Counted from the stretch's first letter, positions 37,517 to 48,871 are shown. The stretch: DNA of 64,000 bases from Roseiarcus sp963770035 (GCA_963770035.1 CAVYON010000002.1:124001-188000), one strand, 5' to 3'. The notes: generated from the letters alone by a model not told the origin. Numbers and translations: made by a program.

Positions 37517-37530
37517 AATTGTGTACAATT
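37517..37530. promoter_or_regulatory. short AT-rich palindrome upstream of sufB
   Basis: AATTGT-GT-ACAATT, a perfect 6-2-6 inverted repeat in the 182-bp gap before sufB. It may be a regulator site for the suf operon or part of the ppx 3' region. It does not match a named iron or Fe-S operator closely enough to assign one. Confidence 0.3.
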
Positions 37531-37687
37531 TGGGCGCATTTCGAGTCTTCTGGGCTGGGGCTTAATTGCAAATGCCGGAGGGAGGGACCATATTCCGACT
37601 GTCCACCCCGGACGCCATTCGGGCAGGATTCTTGCAAGACCCCCCACCGGCGGTCCTTGAAACCGCCAAGGCGAGGAGTAGTCGGTT

Positions 37688-39158
<1,471 letters not shown>

Positions 39159-39211
39159 CGCTGTCCGCTTTGTCTTTCGACTCTTCGGCGCACACCATAA
39201 GGCCATCTTCG

Positions 39212-39961
39212 ATGCTCGAGATCACGAACCTTCACGTATCCGTTCACGGCCAGCCGATCCTCGACGGCTTGACGCTGACGGTGAGGCCGGGCGAGGTGGC
39301 GGCGATCATGGGGCCGAACGGCTCCGGCAAGTCGACCCTTGCCTATGTCATCGCCGGCAAACCGGACTACGAGGTGACCTCGGGCGAGATTTTCCTCGAC
39401 GGCGAGAACTTGCTCGACCTCGAGGCCGACGAGCGCGCCCGCAAGGGCATATTTCTCGCCTTCCAGTATCCGATCGAGATTCCGGGCGTGGCGACGATGA
39501 CTTTCCTGAAGGCGTCGCTGAACGCGCAGCGGCGCGCCCGCGGGGAAGCGGATCTGACGACGCCAGAGTTCATGCGCCGGGTCCGCGAGGCGTCGCAGCG
39601 GCTGAAAGTCGAACAGGAGATCCTGCGCCGGCCGCTCAACGTCGGCTTCTCCGGCGGCGAGAAGAAGCGGATCGAGATTTTGCAGATGACCCTGCTCGAG
39701 CCGCGCTACGGCGTGCTCGACGAGACGGATTCCGGGCTCGACATTGACGCCCTGCGGGTCGTGTCGGAAGGCGTCAACGCGCTGCGCAATGCAAACCGCG
39801 GCTTCCTGGTGATCACCCACTATCAGCGGCTTCTCGATCACATAAAGCCGGATGTCGTTCATGTCATGGCGAAGGGCCGCATCGTCGCCACCGGCGGCCC
39901 GGAGCTCGCGCTCGAACTCGAGAAGAACGGTTACCGCGACTACGCCGTTCAGGCCGCGTGA
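39212..39961 (+). CDS. sufC: Fe-S assembly ATPase SufC
   Basis: A 249-residue cytosolic ABC-type ATPase of the SufBC2D complex. Walker A GPNGSGKST, signature GFSGGEKKRIEILQ and the SufC-type Walker B LDETDSGLDIDAL are all visible. The ATG at 39212 gives the family N-terminus MLEITNLHV. A GTG at 39155 overlapping the sufB stop would add 19 residues and is less likely, although it would preserve translational coupling. Confidence 0.95.
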   Translation: MLEITNLHVSVHGQPILDGLTLTVRPGEVAAIMGPNGSGKSTLAYVIAGKPDYEVTSGEIFLDGENLLDLEADERARKGIFLAFQYPIEIPGVATMTFLKASLNAQRRARGEADLTTPEFMRRVREASQRLKVEQEILRRPLNVGFSGGEKKRIEILQMTLLEPRYGVLDETDSGLDIDALRVVSEGVNALRNANRGFLVITHYQRLLDHIKPDVVHVMAKGRIVATGGPELALELEKNGYRDYAVQAA

Positions 39962-39968
39962 GGCGCCG

Positions 39969-41255
39969 ATGACCGTTCACGCATCTCCCCGTACGGCTGC
40001 GGAAGCCACGATCGCCCGGCAGTTCGAGGCGCTGAAGGCGTTGGCGCTTTCGCCGCGCCGGGCGGCCGCGTTCGACCGTTTTGCCGCCGCGGGCCTGCCG
40101 ACGCGGCGGGTCGAGTCCTGGCACTACACCGACCTGCGCGCGGCCTTGTTGGACGCGGCGCCGCTTGCGCCTGCGCCCGATCGCGCGGCGATCGGGGCGG
40201 CGCGCGCGCTTCTCGCAGGCAGCGATAAAGTCGGCGCCGCGCAACTCGTCATGGTGAACGGCAAATTCGCGCCCGAACTCAGCGACGCGCTGCCGGCTGG
40301 CGCGGCCATCGTCAGCGCCCGCGAGCGCGCGTTCGACGCCGAGGATCCGATGACGTCGCTGGTCGAAGCGATGTCGCCCGAGGGCGTGACCGTCGAGATT
40401 TCGGCCGGGGCGGCTCTCGGCGGCCTGATCGAGATCGTGCATCTGGCGGCCGGCGACGGCGCCTATTCGTTTTATTCCTGGACCGAGATCGCGCTCGGCG
40501 CCGGCGCCAGCGCCACCATTGTCGAGAGCTTCCTTGGCGCCCGGGCCGGTGTTCAGCGACACGCCGCGACGACGTTGAGGCTCGCCTCGGGCGCAAAGCT
40601 GAGGCATGTCGCCGTGGTCGGCGACGATCCCGAACTGCATCTCGAAAGCCAGCTCGTCGCGCTCGAGGCCGGCGCCGAACTGAACGCTTTTGGCCTCGTT
40701 TCCGGCGGCGCGCTCAGCCGCCGCCAGATTTTTGCGGATATTGTGGGCGCGGAGGCGAAGATCACGCTCGCCGGATTGGCGCTGCTCGACGGCGCCCGAC
40801 GAGCCGATACGACGCTCAAGGTCGTGCACGCCGCGCCGCGCGGGGTGAGCCGCGAGTTCTACCGGGCGATTGTCGCCGACGATGCGGCGGGCGTCTTCCA
40901 GGGCAAGGTCGTCGTGACGCCCGGCGCGCAGAAGACCGATGGGGCGATGAAATCGCAGGCCGTGCTCCTGTCGCCGCATGCGCAGATGAACGCGAAGCCG
41001 GAGCTTGAGATTTTCGCCGACGACGTGGTCTGCGGTCACGGCGCGACCGTCGCCTCGATCGACCCGGAGCAGATTTTCTATCTGCAGACGCGCGGCATTC
41101 CGAAGGCCGAGGCCGAGGCGATGCTGCTCGAGGCCTTCGGCGCCGAGGCGATCGCCCGCGTCGACGACGAGGCGCTGGCGCAAAGGTTGCAGGCGCGGCT
41201 CGCTGTCTGGCTCGCCGGCCGCAGCGCCGCCGGGACGACGGAGACGATCGGATGA
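39969..41255 (+). CDS. sufD: Fe-S assembly scaffold subunit SufD
   Basis: A 428-residue paralogue of SufB that partners it in the scaffold. It has a helical N-terminal domain, then a beta-helical core ending in the family C-terminal block CGHGATVASIDPEQIFYLQT followed by RGIPKAEAEAMLLEAF. The ATG at 39969 follows GAGGCGCCG; a longer frame starting inside sufC is not supported. It overlaps sufS by 4 nt. Confidence 0.93.
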   Translation: MTVHASPRTAAEATIARQFEALKALALSPRRAAAFDRFAAAGLPTRRVESWHYTDLRAALLDAAPLAPAPDRAAIGAARALLAGSDKVGAAQLVMVNGKFAPELSDALPAGAAIVSARERAFDAEDPMTSLVEAMSPEGVTVEISAGAALGGLIEIVHLAAGDGAYSFYSWTEIALGAGASATIVESFLGARAGVQRHAATTLRLASGAKLRHVAVVGDDPELHLESQLVALEAGAELNAFGLVSGGALSRRQIFADIVGAEAKITLAGLALLDGARRADTTLKVVHAAPRGVSREFYRAIVADDAAGVFQGKVVVTPGAQKTDGAMKSQAVLLSPHAQMNAKPELEIFADDVVCGHGATVASIDPEQIFYLQTRGIPKAEAEAMLLEAFGAEAIARVDDEALAQRLQARLAVWLAGRSAAGTTETIG

Positions 41256-42496
41256 ACGACATGGTCCGCCCCGTCGAACCCTATGACGTCGCGAAGATTC
41301 GAGAGGATTTCCCGATTCTCGCCGAGCGCCCGTACGGCAAGCCGCTCGTCTATCTCGACAACGCCGCCTCGGCCCAGAAGCCGAAGTCCGTGCTCGACCG
41401 GCTGACCCACGCCTACGAGCATGAGTACGCCAACGTCCATCGCGGCCTTCACTATCTCGCCAATGCCGCGACGGAGGCCTACGAGGCGGCGCGCGAAACG
41501 GTGCGCCGCTTCCTGAACGCCGCTTCGACCGACGAGATCGTCTTCACCCGTTCCGCGACCGAGGCGATCAACCTCGCCGCCGCAAGCTTCTGCCTGAAAC
41601 ACATCGGAGCCGGCGACGAGATCGTGCTCAGCGTGATGGAGCATCACTCCAACATCGTTCCCTGGCACTTCCATCGCGAACGGAAGGGCGCCGTCTTGAG
41701 CTGGATCGAGATTCGCGACGACGGGTCGTTCTCGATCGAAGCGTTCGAAAAGGCGCTGAGCGACCGGACGAAGATTGTCGCGATCACGCAGATGTCGAAC
41801 GTCGTCGGAACGGCGCCCCCGATCAAGGAGATCGTCAGGATCGCGCATGCGCGCGGGGTCAAGGTGCTGGTCGACGGCTCGCAGGGCGCCGTCCATCTCG
41901 ACGTCGACGTCCGCGACCTCGACGCGGATTTCTATGTCGTCACCGGTCACAAGCTTTACGGGCCAACCGGCATCGGCGTCCTGTACGGCAAGCGTGAGCT
42001 GCTCGAATCCCTGCCGCCGTTCCTCGGCGGCGGCGAGATGATCGAGGAGGTGACGCGCGACATGGTGACCTATAACCACCCGCCATACCAATTCGAGGCT
42101 GGGACGCCGCCGATCGTGCAGGCGATCGGCCTTGGCGCCGCGCTCGATTATATGGAGGGGATCGGGCGGGCCCGGATTCGCGCTCACGAGGAGGCGCTGA
42201 GCGCCTACGCACACGAGAGGCTGTCCAGGATCAACTCGCTGAAGATCATCGGCACGGCGGCGGGCAAAGGGCCGATCCTGTCGTTCACGATGCAGGGCGC
42301 GCACGCGCACGACATCGCGACGCTGATCGACCGGTCGGGCGTGGCGGTGCGCGCCGGGACGCATTGCGCCATGCCGCTGCTGCAGAGGTTCGGCGTGACG
42401 TCGACTTGCCGCGCTTCATTCGCCCTCTACAATACCTTCGATGAAGTCGACGCGCTCGCTGACGCTCTGGATCGGGCCCAGAAGCTTTTCATGTAG
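41252..42496 (+). CDS. sufS: cysteine desulphurase SufS
   Basis: A 414-residue PLP-dependent group II cysteine desulphurase, the sulphur donor for the Suf scaffold. Conserved: VYLDNAASAQKPKSVLD, EHHSNIVPWHFH, the PLP lysine in VVTGHKLYGPTGIGVLYG and the active-site persulphide cysteine in RAGTHCAMPLL. It is fourth in the operon. No SufE- or SufU-type partner gene was seen in the window. Confidence 0.96.
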   Translation: MNDMVRPVEPYDVAKIREDFPILAERPYGKPLVYLDNAASAQKPKSVLDRLTHAYEHEYANVHRGLHYLANAATEAYEAARETVRRFLNAASTDEIVFTRSATEAINLAAASFCLKHIGAGDEIVLSVMEHHSNIVPWHFHRERKGAVLSWIEIRDDGSFSIEAFEKALSDRTKIVAITQMSNVVGTAPPIKEIVRIAHARGVKVLVDGSQGAVHLDVDVRDLDADFYVVTGHKLYGPTGIGVLYGKRELLESLPPFLGGGEMIEEVTRDMVTYNHPPYQFEAGTPPIVQAIGLGAALDYMEGIGRARIRAHEEALSAYAHERLSRINSLKIIGTAAGKGPILSFTMQGAHAHDIATLIDRSGVAVRAGTHCAMPLLQRFGVTSTCRASFALYNTFDEVDALADALDRAQKLFM

Positions 42497-42508
42497 GGAG
42501 AACGCTGC

Positions 42509-42892
42509 ATGACCGATGCGCCCTCCACCACCGCCGCGCAGCCGCCGGCGGTTCTGAAGCCACCATCGCAAATGGCGGCCGAGGAACTGCAGGCGCTGAC
42601 CAATTCGATCGTCTCGGCGCTCAAGACAGTCTACGATCCGGAGATTCCGGCCGACATCTACGAACTCGGGCTCATCTATAATGTCGATATCGACGAGAGC
42701 CAATTCGTCGCGATCGACATGACGCTGACCGCGCCGGCCTGTCCGGTCGCGGGCGAGATGCCGACCTGGGTGGAAAATGCCGTCGGCGTCGTGCCGGGCG
42801 TGGCTGGCGTCAAGGTGAACATGGTGTTCGACCCGCCGTGGGACCAGAGTCGCATGTCCGAGGAAGCGCGCGTCGCCCTCGACATGTGGTGA
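42509..42892 (+). CDS. sufT: SufT-type Fe-S assembly protein (DUF59/MIP18)
   Basis: A 127-residue MIP18-family protein that helps Fe-S carriers mature target proteins. The core reads TVYDPEIPADIYELGLIYNV, with the conserved DPE, and LTAPACPVAGEMP with the conserved cysteine. It ends with VNMVFDPPWDQSRMSEEAR, as in other SufT proteins. The N-terminal 28 residues are Ala/Pro-rich and less conserved. It closes the suf operon 12 nt after sufS. Confidence 0.92.
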   Translation: MTDAPSTTAAQPPAVLKPPSQMAAEELQALTNSIVSALKTVYDPEIPADIYELGLIYNVDIDESQFVAIDMTLTAPACPVAGEMPTWVENAVGVVPGVAGVKVNMVFDPPWDQSRMSEEARVALDMW

Positions 42893-43133
42893 TCCTGGGC
42901 GGGCAAAGGCGCGCTGCTCGCCGCCAGCCCTGGACTGAGTTCCGTTAGACGCCCGATGGACGGTCGCGCTGCACCGGAGGAGGGCCGTCTCGCCGCCGTC
43001 AAGACGCGGGAGAAGCGCGACCTCCGTTGAGGCGCCGACAATCGCGCGGCCGGCGCGCATGATGCAGCTTGATTGCGGGCGTCCGGTTCGTCAGCATCGG
43101 AAAGCGATTTGAGCTGTCGGACAGAGAGACGCC

Positions 43134-44291
43134 GTGAACGCGACGCTGCTCAACGACCCGCGGATGCGGGGTCGGTTCTATCAGGGTCTGCTAGTTGCCG
43201 CTCTCGGCGCACTGCTGATCGGCGGCGCCTACAACGCCTATGTGAACATGACGGCCCGCGGCATTCCGATGGGCTTCGGCTTCTGGAATGAGGTCGCGGG
43301 CTTCGATATCAACCTGCACCTGATCCCGTATTCGGCCACGTCGACCTACGGACGGGCCTTTTGGGTTGGTCTGGTGAACACGCTGCTTGTCGCGGCGGTT
43401 AGCATTCCGTTGGCGACGCTGCTTGGCTTCGCCGTCGGCGTGGCCCGCCTGTCGCCGAACTGGCTCCTGTCGCGCGCCGCGCTGCTTTACACCACGATTT
43501 TGCGCAACACGCCTCTGCTGTTGCAATTGCTGTTTTGGTATAACGCCGTCCTGAGATCGCTGCCCGGACCGCGCCAGTCGCTGGCTCTCGGCGGCTGGAT
43601 CTTTCTCAACAATCGAGGGTTGTTCCTCCCGGCGCCGGTTCCGCTCGCCGGCGCGTCGGGATTTGTCGCGGCGGTGGTCGCAGCCGTCGTCATGGCGATT
43701 GTGTTTCGATATTGGGCGCGGCGTCGACAGGAGTTGACCGGCGCGCAGGCGCCTGTCGGCCCGGTTGCGGCGGGCCTCGTCATTGGACTTCCGGCGATTG
43801 CGGTTGCGGTTTTTGGGCCCCCGTTCGCGCTTGATGTGGCCAGGCTCTCCGGCTTCAACCTGAAGGGCGGAATTCCGGTGATTCCGGAATTCGCCGCCTT
43901 GGTGTTTGGTCTCGTCACCTTCACAGCCGCTTTCATCGCCGAGGTTGTCCGGGCGGGGGTTCAGGCCGTCGCACGAGGACAGGTCGAGGCGGCGGCGGCG
44001 CTCGGCCTGCATCGGGCGCTGGCGAACGAACTGGTCGTCATCCCGCAGGCGATGCGGCTCATCGTTCCGCCGCTCACTTCGCAATATCTCAATCTCGTCA
44101 AGAACTCTTCGCTCGCGGTATTCGTTGGCTATCCGGACCTGGTTCAGATTTTTGCCGGCACGGTGCTGAACCAGACTCAGGCGGCCGTCCAGGTGATGGC
44201 GATCACCATGGCTGTCTATCTGACGATCTCGATTGCGGGGGCTGTCGCGCTGAACGCCTACAATGCGCATTTCGCCTTGAAGGAGCGCTGA
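43134..44291 (+). CDS. aapQ: general L-amino acid ABC transporter permease (AapQ-like)
   Basis: A 385-residue inner-membrane permease of the polar amino-acid (HisM/AapQ) family. The N-terminal region contains ATSTYGRAFWVGLVNTLL and LYTTILRNTPLLLQLLFWYN. The EAA loop that docks the ATPase reads AAAALGLHRALANELVVIPQ. A long periplasmic insertion between the transmembrane segments is typical of AapQ. It lies 2 nt from aapM. The gene normally upstream, aapJ (periplasmic binding protein), is absent; only about 240 bp of unassigned sequence precede it. Confidence 0.9.
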   Translation: MNATLLNDPRMRGRFYQGLLVAALGALLIGGAYNAYVNMTARGIPMGFGFWNEVAGFDINLHLIPYSATSTYGRAFWVGLVNTLLVAAVSIPLATLLGFAVGVARLSPNWLLSRAALLYTTILRNTPLLLQLLFWYNAVLRSLPGPRQSLALGGWIFLNNRGLFLPAPVPLAGASGFVAAVVAAVVMAIVFRYWARRRQELTGAQAPVGPVAAGLVIGLPAIAVAVFGPPFALDVARLSGFNLKGGIPVIPEFAALVFGLVTFTAAFIAEVVRAGVQAVARGQVEAAAALGLHRALANELVVIPQAMRLIVPPLTSQYLNLVKNSSLAVFVGYPDLVQIFAGTVLNQTQAAVQVMAITMAVYLTISIAGAVALNAYNAHFALKER

Positions 44292-44293
44292 GC

Positions 44294-45424
44294 GTGACAG
44301 ACGCGATCGCCTTCGTACGCGATAGGTCGGAGCCCGTCGATCCGCCGCCGACTTTCGGCGCCGGGGCGGTTGCCTGGGCGCGGACGAATCTCTTCTCGTC
44401 GGTCGCCTCCAGCCTGACGACCCTGGCCTTCATTGCGCTTGCGCTGTGGTTGCTGCCGCCGCTCGTCCGCTGGGGGACGGTGGACGCGGTCTGGAGCGCG
44501 CCGGACGGCGCGCTCTGTCGTAAGCATCAGGACGGGGCTTGCTGGGCGTTCATCGGCGCGAAGTTGGACTACCTCCGCTTCGGCTCGTATCCGATCCAGC
44601 AGCGCTGGCGGGCGGACGCCGTGGAGGCGCTGGGTGCGGTGCTGATCGCTTGGCTTCTCTGGCCTTCCGCGCCCAAGCGGGCGTTGGGCGCGCTTCTGTT
44701 CTTCGTCGCATATCCGGTTGCAGCCTTCATCCTGTTGCGTGGATCGCCGACGTTCGGTTTGCCGGTCGTCGACACGCTGCTCTGGGGCGGCATCCTTGTT
44801 TCTCTGCTGACCGCGGTGGTCGGTATTGTCTTTTCGCTGCCCCTGGGCGTTCTGCTTGCGCTCGGCCGGCGTTCGCAATTGCCTGTCGTGCGGCTGGCGA
44901 GCGTCCTATTCATCGAGTTCGTTCGCGGCGTGCCTTTCATCACCGTTCTGTTCATGGCGAACACGATGCTGCCGCTCTTCGTTCCCGCGGCCTGGACGCC
45001 GGACCGGTTCCTGCGGCCGCTGATCGGCATGGCTCTGTTCTCCGCCGCCTACATGGCGGAGGAAGTCCGCGGCGGCCTGCAACTGCTCGGTCGTGGCCAA
45101 TATGAAGGAGCGATGGCGCTCGGGCTGAACTACTCGGGGATGATGGCGCTGGTGATCCTGCCGCAGGCGCTGACGATGGTTATTCCCGGGATCCTCAACA
45201 ATTTCGTCGGGCTGTTCATGGACACGACGCTGGTGTCGATCGTCGGCGTCACAGACTTTTTGGAAGCAATGAACAACGCCTTCAAGGATCCGGTCTGGAG
45301 CGGGCCGTCCATCATGGCGACCGGCTACGCCTTCGCCGCGTTGTTCTACTTCGTCTTCTGCTACGGGATGGCGCGCTATGGCGCCTATGTTGAGCGCATG
45401 CTCGCGAAGGGACGCGCTCCGTGA
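44294..45424 (+). CDS. aapM: general L-amino acid ABC transporter permease (AapM-like)
   Basis: A 376-residue partner permease of the same family as the preceding gene. The TM-domain signature LASVLFIEFVRGVPFITVLF and the EAA loop YEGAMALGLNYSGMMALVIL are visible. It overlaps the ATPase gene by 4 nt. With AapQ it would form the heterodimeric channel. Confidence 0.92.
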   Translation: MTDAIAFVRDRSEPVDPPPTFGAGAVAWARTNLFSSVASSLTTLAFIALALWLLPPLVRWGTVDAVWSAPDGALCRKHQDGACWAFIGAKLDYLRFGSYPIQQRWRADAVEALGAVLIAWLLWPSAPKRALGALLFFVAYPVAAFILLRGSPTFGLPVVDTLLWGGILVSLLTAVVGIVFSLPLGVLLALGRRSQLPVVRLASVLFIEFVRGVPFITVLFMANTMLPLFVPAAWTPDRFLRPLIGMALFSAAYMAEEVRGGLQLLGRGQYEGAMALGLNYSGMMALVILPQALTMVIPGILNNFVGLFMDTTLVSIVGVTDFLEAMNNAFKDPVWSGPSIMATGYAFAALFYFVFCYGMARYGAYVERMLAKGRAP

Positions 45425-46180
45425 CTCGGTCCCCGGCGGAAATCGGCGGTCCTGCTGTCGAGTTCATCGGCGTCCACAAGTGGTATGGCGCCTTCCACGC
45501 GTTGCGCAATATCAATCTGACTGTGCGGCGCGGGGAGCGCATTGTCGTTTGCGGCCCCTCCGGATCGGGCAAGTCCACGTTCATTCGCTGCGTCAATCGG
45601 CTCGAGGAGCATCAGCGCGGGTCGATCGTGGTCGACGGCGTGGAACTGACGCCGGACGTCAAGCGCATCGATGAGGTGCGCCGCGAGGTCGGCATGGTGT
45701 TTCAGAGCTTCAACCTTTTTCCGCACCTGACGGTTGTTGAGAATTGCACGCTCGCGCCGATCTGGGTTCGCCATATGCCGAAGCGGGACGCCGAAGCGCT
45801 TGCGATGACGCTGCTCGCCCGGGTCAAGATCCCCGAGCAGGCGAAGAAATATCCGGGTCAGCTTTCCGGTGGCCAGCAGCAGCGAGTTGCGATTGCGCGC
45901 GCGCTCTGCATGAATCCGAAAATCATGCTGTTTGACGAACCGACTTCCGCGCTTGACCCCGAGATGGTCAAAGAGGTGCTCGAAACTATGACCGCGCTCG
46001 CCGAGGACGGTATGACCATGATCGTCGTCACCCATGAGATGGGATTTGCGCGCCAGATCGCGGATCGAGTCGTGTTCATGGACAACGGCGAAATCGTCGA
46101 GATCAACGCGCCGCAACCCTTCTTCGATGGTCCACAGCATGAGCGCACAAAGCTCTTCCTGCGGCAGAATTCTGCGCTGA
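45421..46180 (+). CDS. aapP: general L-amino acid ABC transporter ATPase (AapP-like)
   Basis: About 252 residues after repair. Walker A GPSGSGKST, Q-loop VFQSFNLFPHLTV, signature LSGGQQQRVAIARAL, Walker B IMLFDEPTSALD and the H-loop VVTHEMGFA are intact. As written, the frame runs on to 46242 with a meaningless tail (NSALTRGARSSLR). Dropping one A of 46168-46169 gives the usual family ending LFLRQILR and a stop at 46180. I treat 46180 as the true end. Third gene of the transporter operon. Confidence 0.9.
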
Positions 46181-46276
46181 CGCGCGGCGCTCGGTCATCG
46201 CTCCGATCGGCCCGCGTTTCCTGCCCGGTCTCGTTTCCGTAAGATAAGTCGATTCGACCTGACCGAGCTCACGCCC

Positions 46277-47455
46277 ATGCCTTCACGAACCGCTGCGCAG
46301 CCGATCACGGCAGGCCTCGTCGCCGCCTTTGTCGGGTTTGCCTCATCTTTTGCGGTGGTTCTCAAGGGCCTCACAGCGGTGGGCGCGACGGACGTTCAGG
46401 CCGCGTCCGGGCTGATGGCGCTGTCGGTCGCGATGGGGATCGCAGGGGTTGTGCTCAGCATCGGCCTGCGCATGCCAGTCTTTGTCGCCTGGTCGACGCC
46501 CGGCGCAGCGCTGCTGGCGGCGACAGGGCCTGCGCCGGGAGGGTTCCCCGCTGCCGTCGGCGCCTTTGTCGTGGTCGGGATCCTTCTAATCGCGGCAGGG
46601 CTCATCCGGCCGTTCGGGCGTCTCATCGCAGCCATTCCTGATCCGCTCGCCAACGCCATGCTGGCTGGGGTGCTGTTCGGTCTTTGCCTGAAACCGATCG
46701 CTGCGCTGATCGAGGCGCCGATCGGGGCGACGCTGATCGTGCTCTCCTGGCTGGCTGTCTCGCGATGGAAGCGTGTCTATGCGACGCCGGGCGCGGCGCT
46801 TGTCGCTGGGCTGGTGATTGCCGCGAGCGGTCGGGCCGCGGGCTTCGATCTGCAGACGATCACGCCGCGCCCGGAATTCGTCGCGCCGACCTTTTCGCTC
46901 CAGGCGATCATGGGGATCGCCCTGCCGCTGTTCATCGTCACGATGGCGTCGCAGAACCTTCCGGGCCTGGCCGTCCTTGGCGCCTACGGCTTCCGCCCTG
47001 ATCCCGGACAGCTCGTCTGGACGACCGGCGCGTTTAGCTTGGCCTCCGCGCCGTTCGGCGGCCATGCAGTCAACCTGAGCTCTATCGTTGCGGCTTTGTG
47101 CGCGTCCCCCGACGCTTCGCCGGACCCCGGCAAACGTTGGATCGCCGCCGCGACAGCGGGAGCCGCCTCGATCGTATTCGGGCTCTTCGCCGGCGCGGTG
47201 ACCGCCTTTGCGTCCGGCGCGCCGATCCTCGTCGAAGCCGTCGCCGGCCTCGCCTTGCTCAATCCGTTCGGTTCGGCGCTCCACAACGCGCTCGCCGACA
47301 CCAAGGGACGCGAGGCCGCCCTGGTGGCGTTTCTCGTCACCGCTTCGGGCGTGACGATCTACGGGATCGGCGGCGCCTTCTGGGGGCTCGTGGCGGGCGG
47401 CGCGGTGATGGCGCTCACCCGGGCCGGCGCGTCGTCCAACCGTCAGGCGCCGTAA
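46277..47455 (+). CDS. benE: BenE family benzoate/H+ symporter
   Basis: A 392-residue, very hydrophobic transporter with about 12 membrane segments, of the BenE family (benzoate:proton symport). Recognisable segments are ITAGLVAAFVGFASSFAVVL, VAWSTPGAALLAATGP and LPLFIVTMASQNLPGLAVL. It is convergent with a flavin monooxygenase, their stops overlapping by 13 nt on opposite strands. Whether the two act on the same aromatic acid is not shown. Confidence 0.9.
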   Translation: MPSRTAAQPITAGLVAAFVGFASSFAVVLKGLTAVGATDVQAASGLMALSVAMGIAGVVLSIGLRMPVFVAWSTPGAALLAATGPAPGGFPAAVGAFVVVGILLIAAGLIRPFGRLIAAIPDPLANAMLAGVLFGLCLKPIAALIEAPIGATLIVLSWLAVSRWKRVYATPGAALVAGLVIAASGRAAGFDLQTITPRPEFVAPTFSLQAIMGIALPLFIVTMASQNLPGLAVLGAYGFRPDPGQLVWTTGAFSLASAPFGGHAVNLSSIVAALCASPDASPDPGKRWIAAATAGAASIVFGLFAGAVTAFASGAPILVEAVAGLALLNPFGSALHNALADTKGREAALVAFLVTASGVTIYGIGGAFWGLVAGGAVMALTRAGASSNRQAP

Positions 47456-48642
47456 AGCCAGTCGTAGTGGGCGCTGAGGCGCCGTGGGCCTAGGAGACGC
47501 ATTGCAGCGTCGCGCGCAACCGCCATCGGACCTCTGAGGTGATAGATCCGGCCCTGCCGCAACGCTTCGGTCTGAACGCGCGTAGCGCGCGGGACTCGAG
47601 CCCGGGAATACGCTGCAAGCGCCTGAGGGACGTCGTCTGTTTGGGCCAAAGCCGATCCCAGCGCGCCCGCGTCCTCGATTGCCTGCGCCGCGCCTTGCGC
47701 GAGGAAAGGGACCATCGGATGGGCGGCGTCGCCGACCAGCGCGACACGGCCCAGCGCGAACGAGCCGAGCGCCGGACGACCGTAGAGCGGCCAAGCGCGC
47801 CAGTTGGTCGCAGCGGCAAGTAGTCTGCGCGTCGAGGCTGACCAGCCGGCGAAGGCGCGTTCCAAGGCAGGGCGGTCGGCGACACCGTCCCATGGGCGCT
47901 CCGTTTCACCGCCCCGCCAATTGTCCTCAACCACCGCGACCACGTTGACGATCGAGCCTTTGCGGAGCGGGTAATGCACGAGATGGGCGTTTGGTCCGAG
48001 GCGCAGCACGACGTGGGCCTTCGTCCAATCTGGATCGAGAAGCGCGGCTGGAATGGTGGCGCGAAACGCGACGCGTCCCGTAAAGGCGGGACCGTCGGTC
48101 GCTTCCGGGGCGAACATTGGGCGGACCCGCGAACGGAGACCGTCCGCGCCGACCACGAGGTGGGCGACGTGTTCTGTCGCAACATCGCCCTGCGTCCGTT
48201 CGACGACGGCCTCGGCGCCTCGGGTTGTGACTCTCGCGATGGTGGATCCCAGATTAATGCGGATCCTGTCGTGGCGCCTTGCGACTTGCGCCAGAGCCTG
48301 CTGCAGGTCGGCCCGGTGAAGGACCAGATAAGGCGCTCCCCAACGCCGCTCGGCGTCCTTGAGCGAAAGGCGCATGAGAGTCGAGTCGTCCGATCCTCTC
48401 AACGCGACGACAAAGTCGGGCACCATAGCTGCTTCCCGCAGCTCATCGAGCGCATCAAGACGGGCCAGAACTCGCGTGGCGTTCGGGGTGAGTTGCAACC
48501 CCGCGCCATATTCCTCGAGCGCCGCGGCCCGCTCGTAGACAGTAGCGTCGAAGCCCGCCCGAGACAGAGCGAGTGCCGTCGTCAGACCGCCAATGCCAGC
48601 GCCGGCTATGATGGCGCGCACGCAAACCTCGTTACCTCGCAA
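47443..48642 (-). CDS. FAD-dependent monooxygenase (salicylate hydroxylase type)
   Basis: A 399-residue class A flavoprotein aromatic hydroxylase. FAD fold AIIAGAGIGGLTTALALS at the N-terminus, the DG motif VVGADGLRSRVRP and the GD motif GRVALVGDAAHPMVPFLAQG are all present. It would hydroxylate an aromatic acid with NAD(P)H and O2; NahG-like enzymes (salicylate) are the nearest family. It overlaps the zinc-finger gene upstream by about 11 nt. Confidence 0.88.
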   Translation of the reverse strand: MRGNEVCVRAIIAGAGIGGLTTALALSRAGFDATVYERAAALEEYGAGLQLTPNATRVLARLDALDELREAAMVPDFVVALRGSDDSTLMRLSLKDAERRWGAPYLVLHRADLQQALAQVARRHDRIRINLGSTIARVTTRGAEAVVERTQGDVATEHVAHLVVGADGLRSRVRPMFAPEATDGPAFTGRVAFRATIPAALLDPDWTKAHVVLRLGPNAHLVHYPLRKGSIVNVVAVVEDNWRGGETERPWDGVADRPALERAFAGWSASTRRLLAAATNWRAWPLYGRPALGSFALGRVALVGDAAHPMVPFLAQGAAQAIEDAGALGSALAQTDDVPQALAAYSRARVPRATRVQTEALRQGRIYHLRGPMAVARDAAMRLLGPRRLSAHYDWLYGA

Positions 48643-48871
48643 CGTGCAGCTCGCACTCCAAGGGCGCGCAGATTGTGCTCAACGTCTCGTCATAAACGAA
48701 GCGCGTCGAGCAATAAGAGCAGATCGCCTCGCTGTCCGAGCCCATGTCGATAAAAATGTGCGGATGGTCGAACGGCGGCTTCGCGCCGGTGCACATGAAC
48801 TCCTTCACCCGGACCTTGATCGTTGGAATCCCTGGTTCATTGTGGAAATGAGGGATGGAATGTTCAGCCAT
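48632..48871 (-). CDS. zinc-finger domain protein (CHCC type)
   Basis: A 79-residue protein with the CHCC zinc-binding pattern: VKEFMCTGAKPPFDHPHIF then AICSYCSTRF. This is the family of the mitochondrial complex I subunit NDUFS6 and its bacterial homologues, which occur in alphaproteobacteria. Its substrate or partner here is unknown. The start at 48871 is chosen because the methionine 24 residues upstream has no family match. It overlaps the monooxygenase start. Confidence 0.85.
   Translation of the reverse strand: MAEHSIPHFHNEPGIPTIKVRVKEFMCTGAKPPFDHPHIFIDMGSDSEAICSYCSTRFVYDETLSTICAPLECELHVAR

Noticed and set aside
42960..43040. A 15-codon stretch (RLAAVKTREKRDLR) upstream of aapQ resembling an aapJ remnant
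   Set aside because: Too short and followed at once by a stop; the similarity to the AapJ N-terminal region is within chance.
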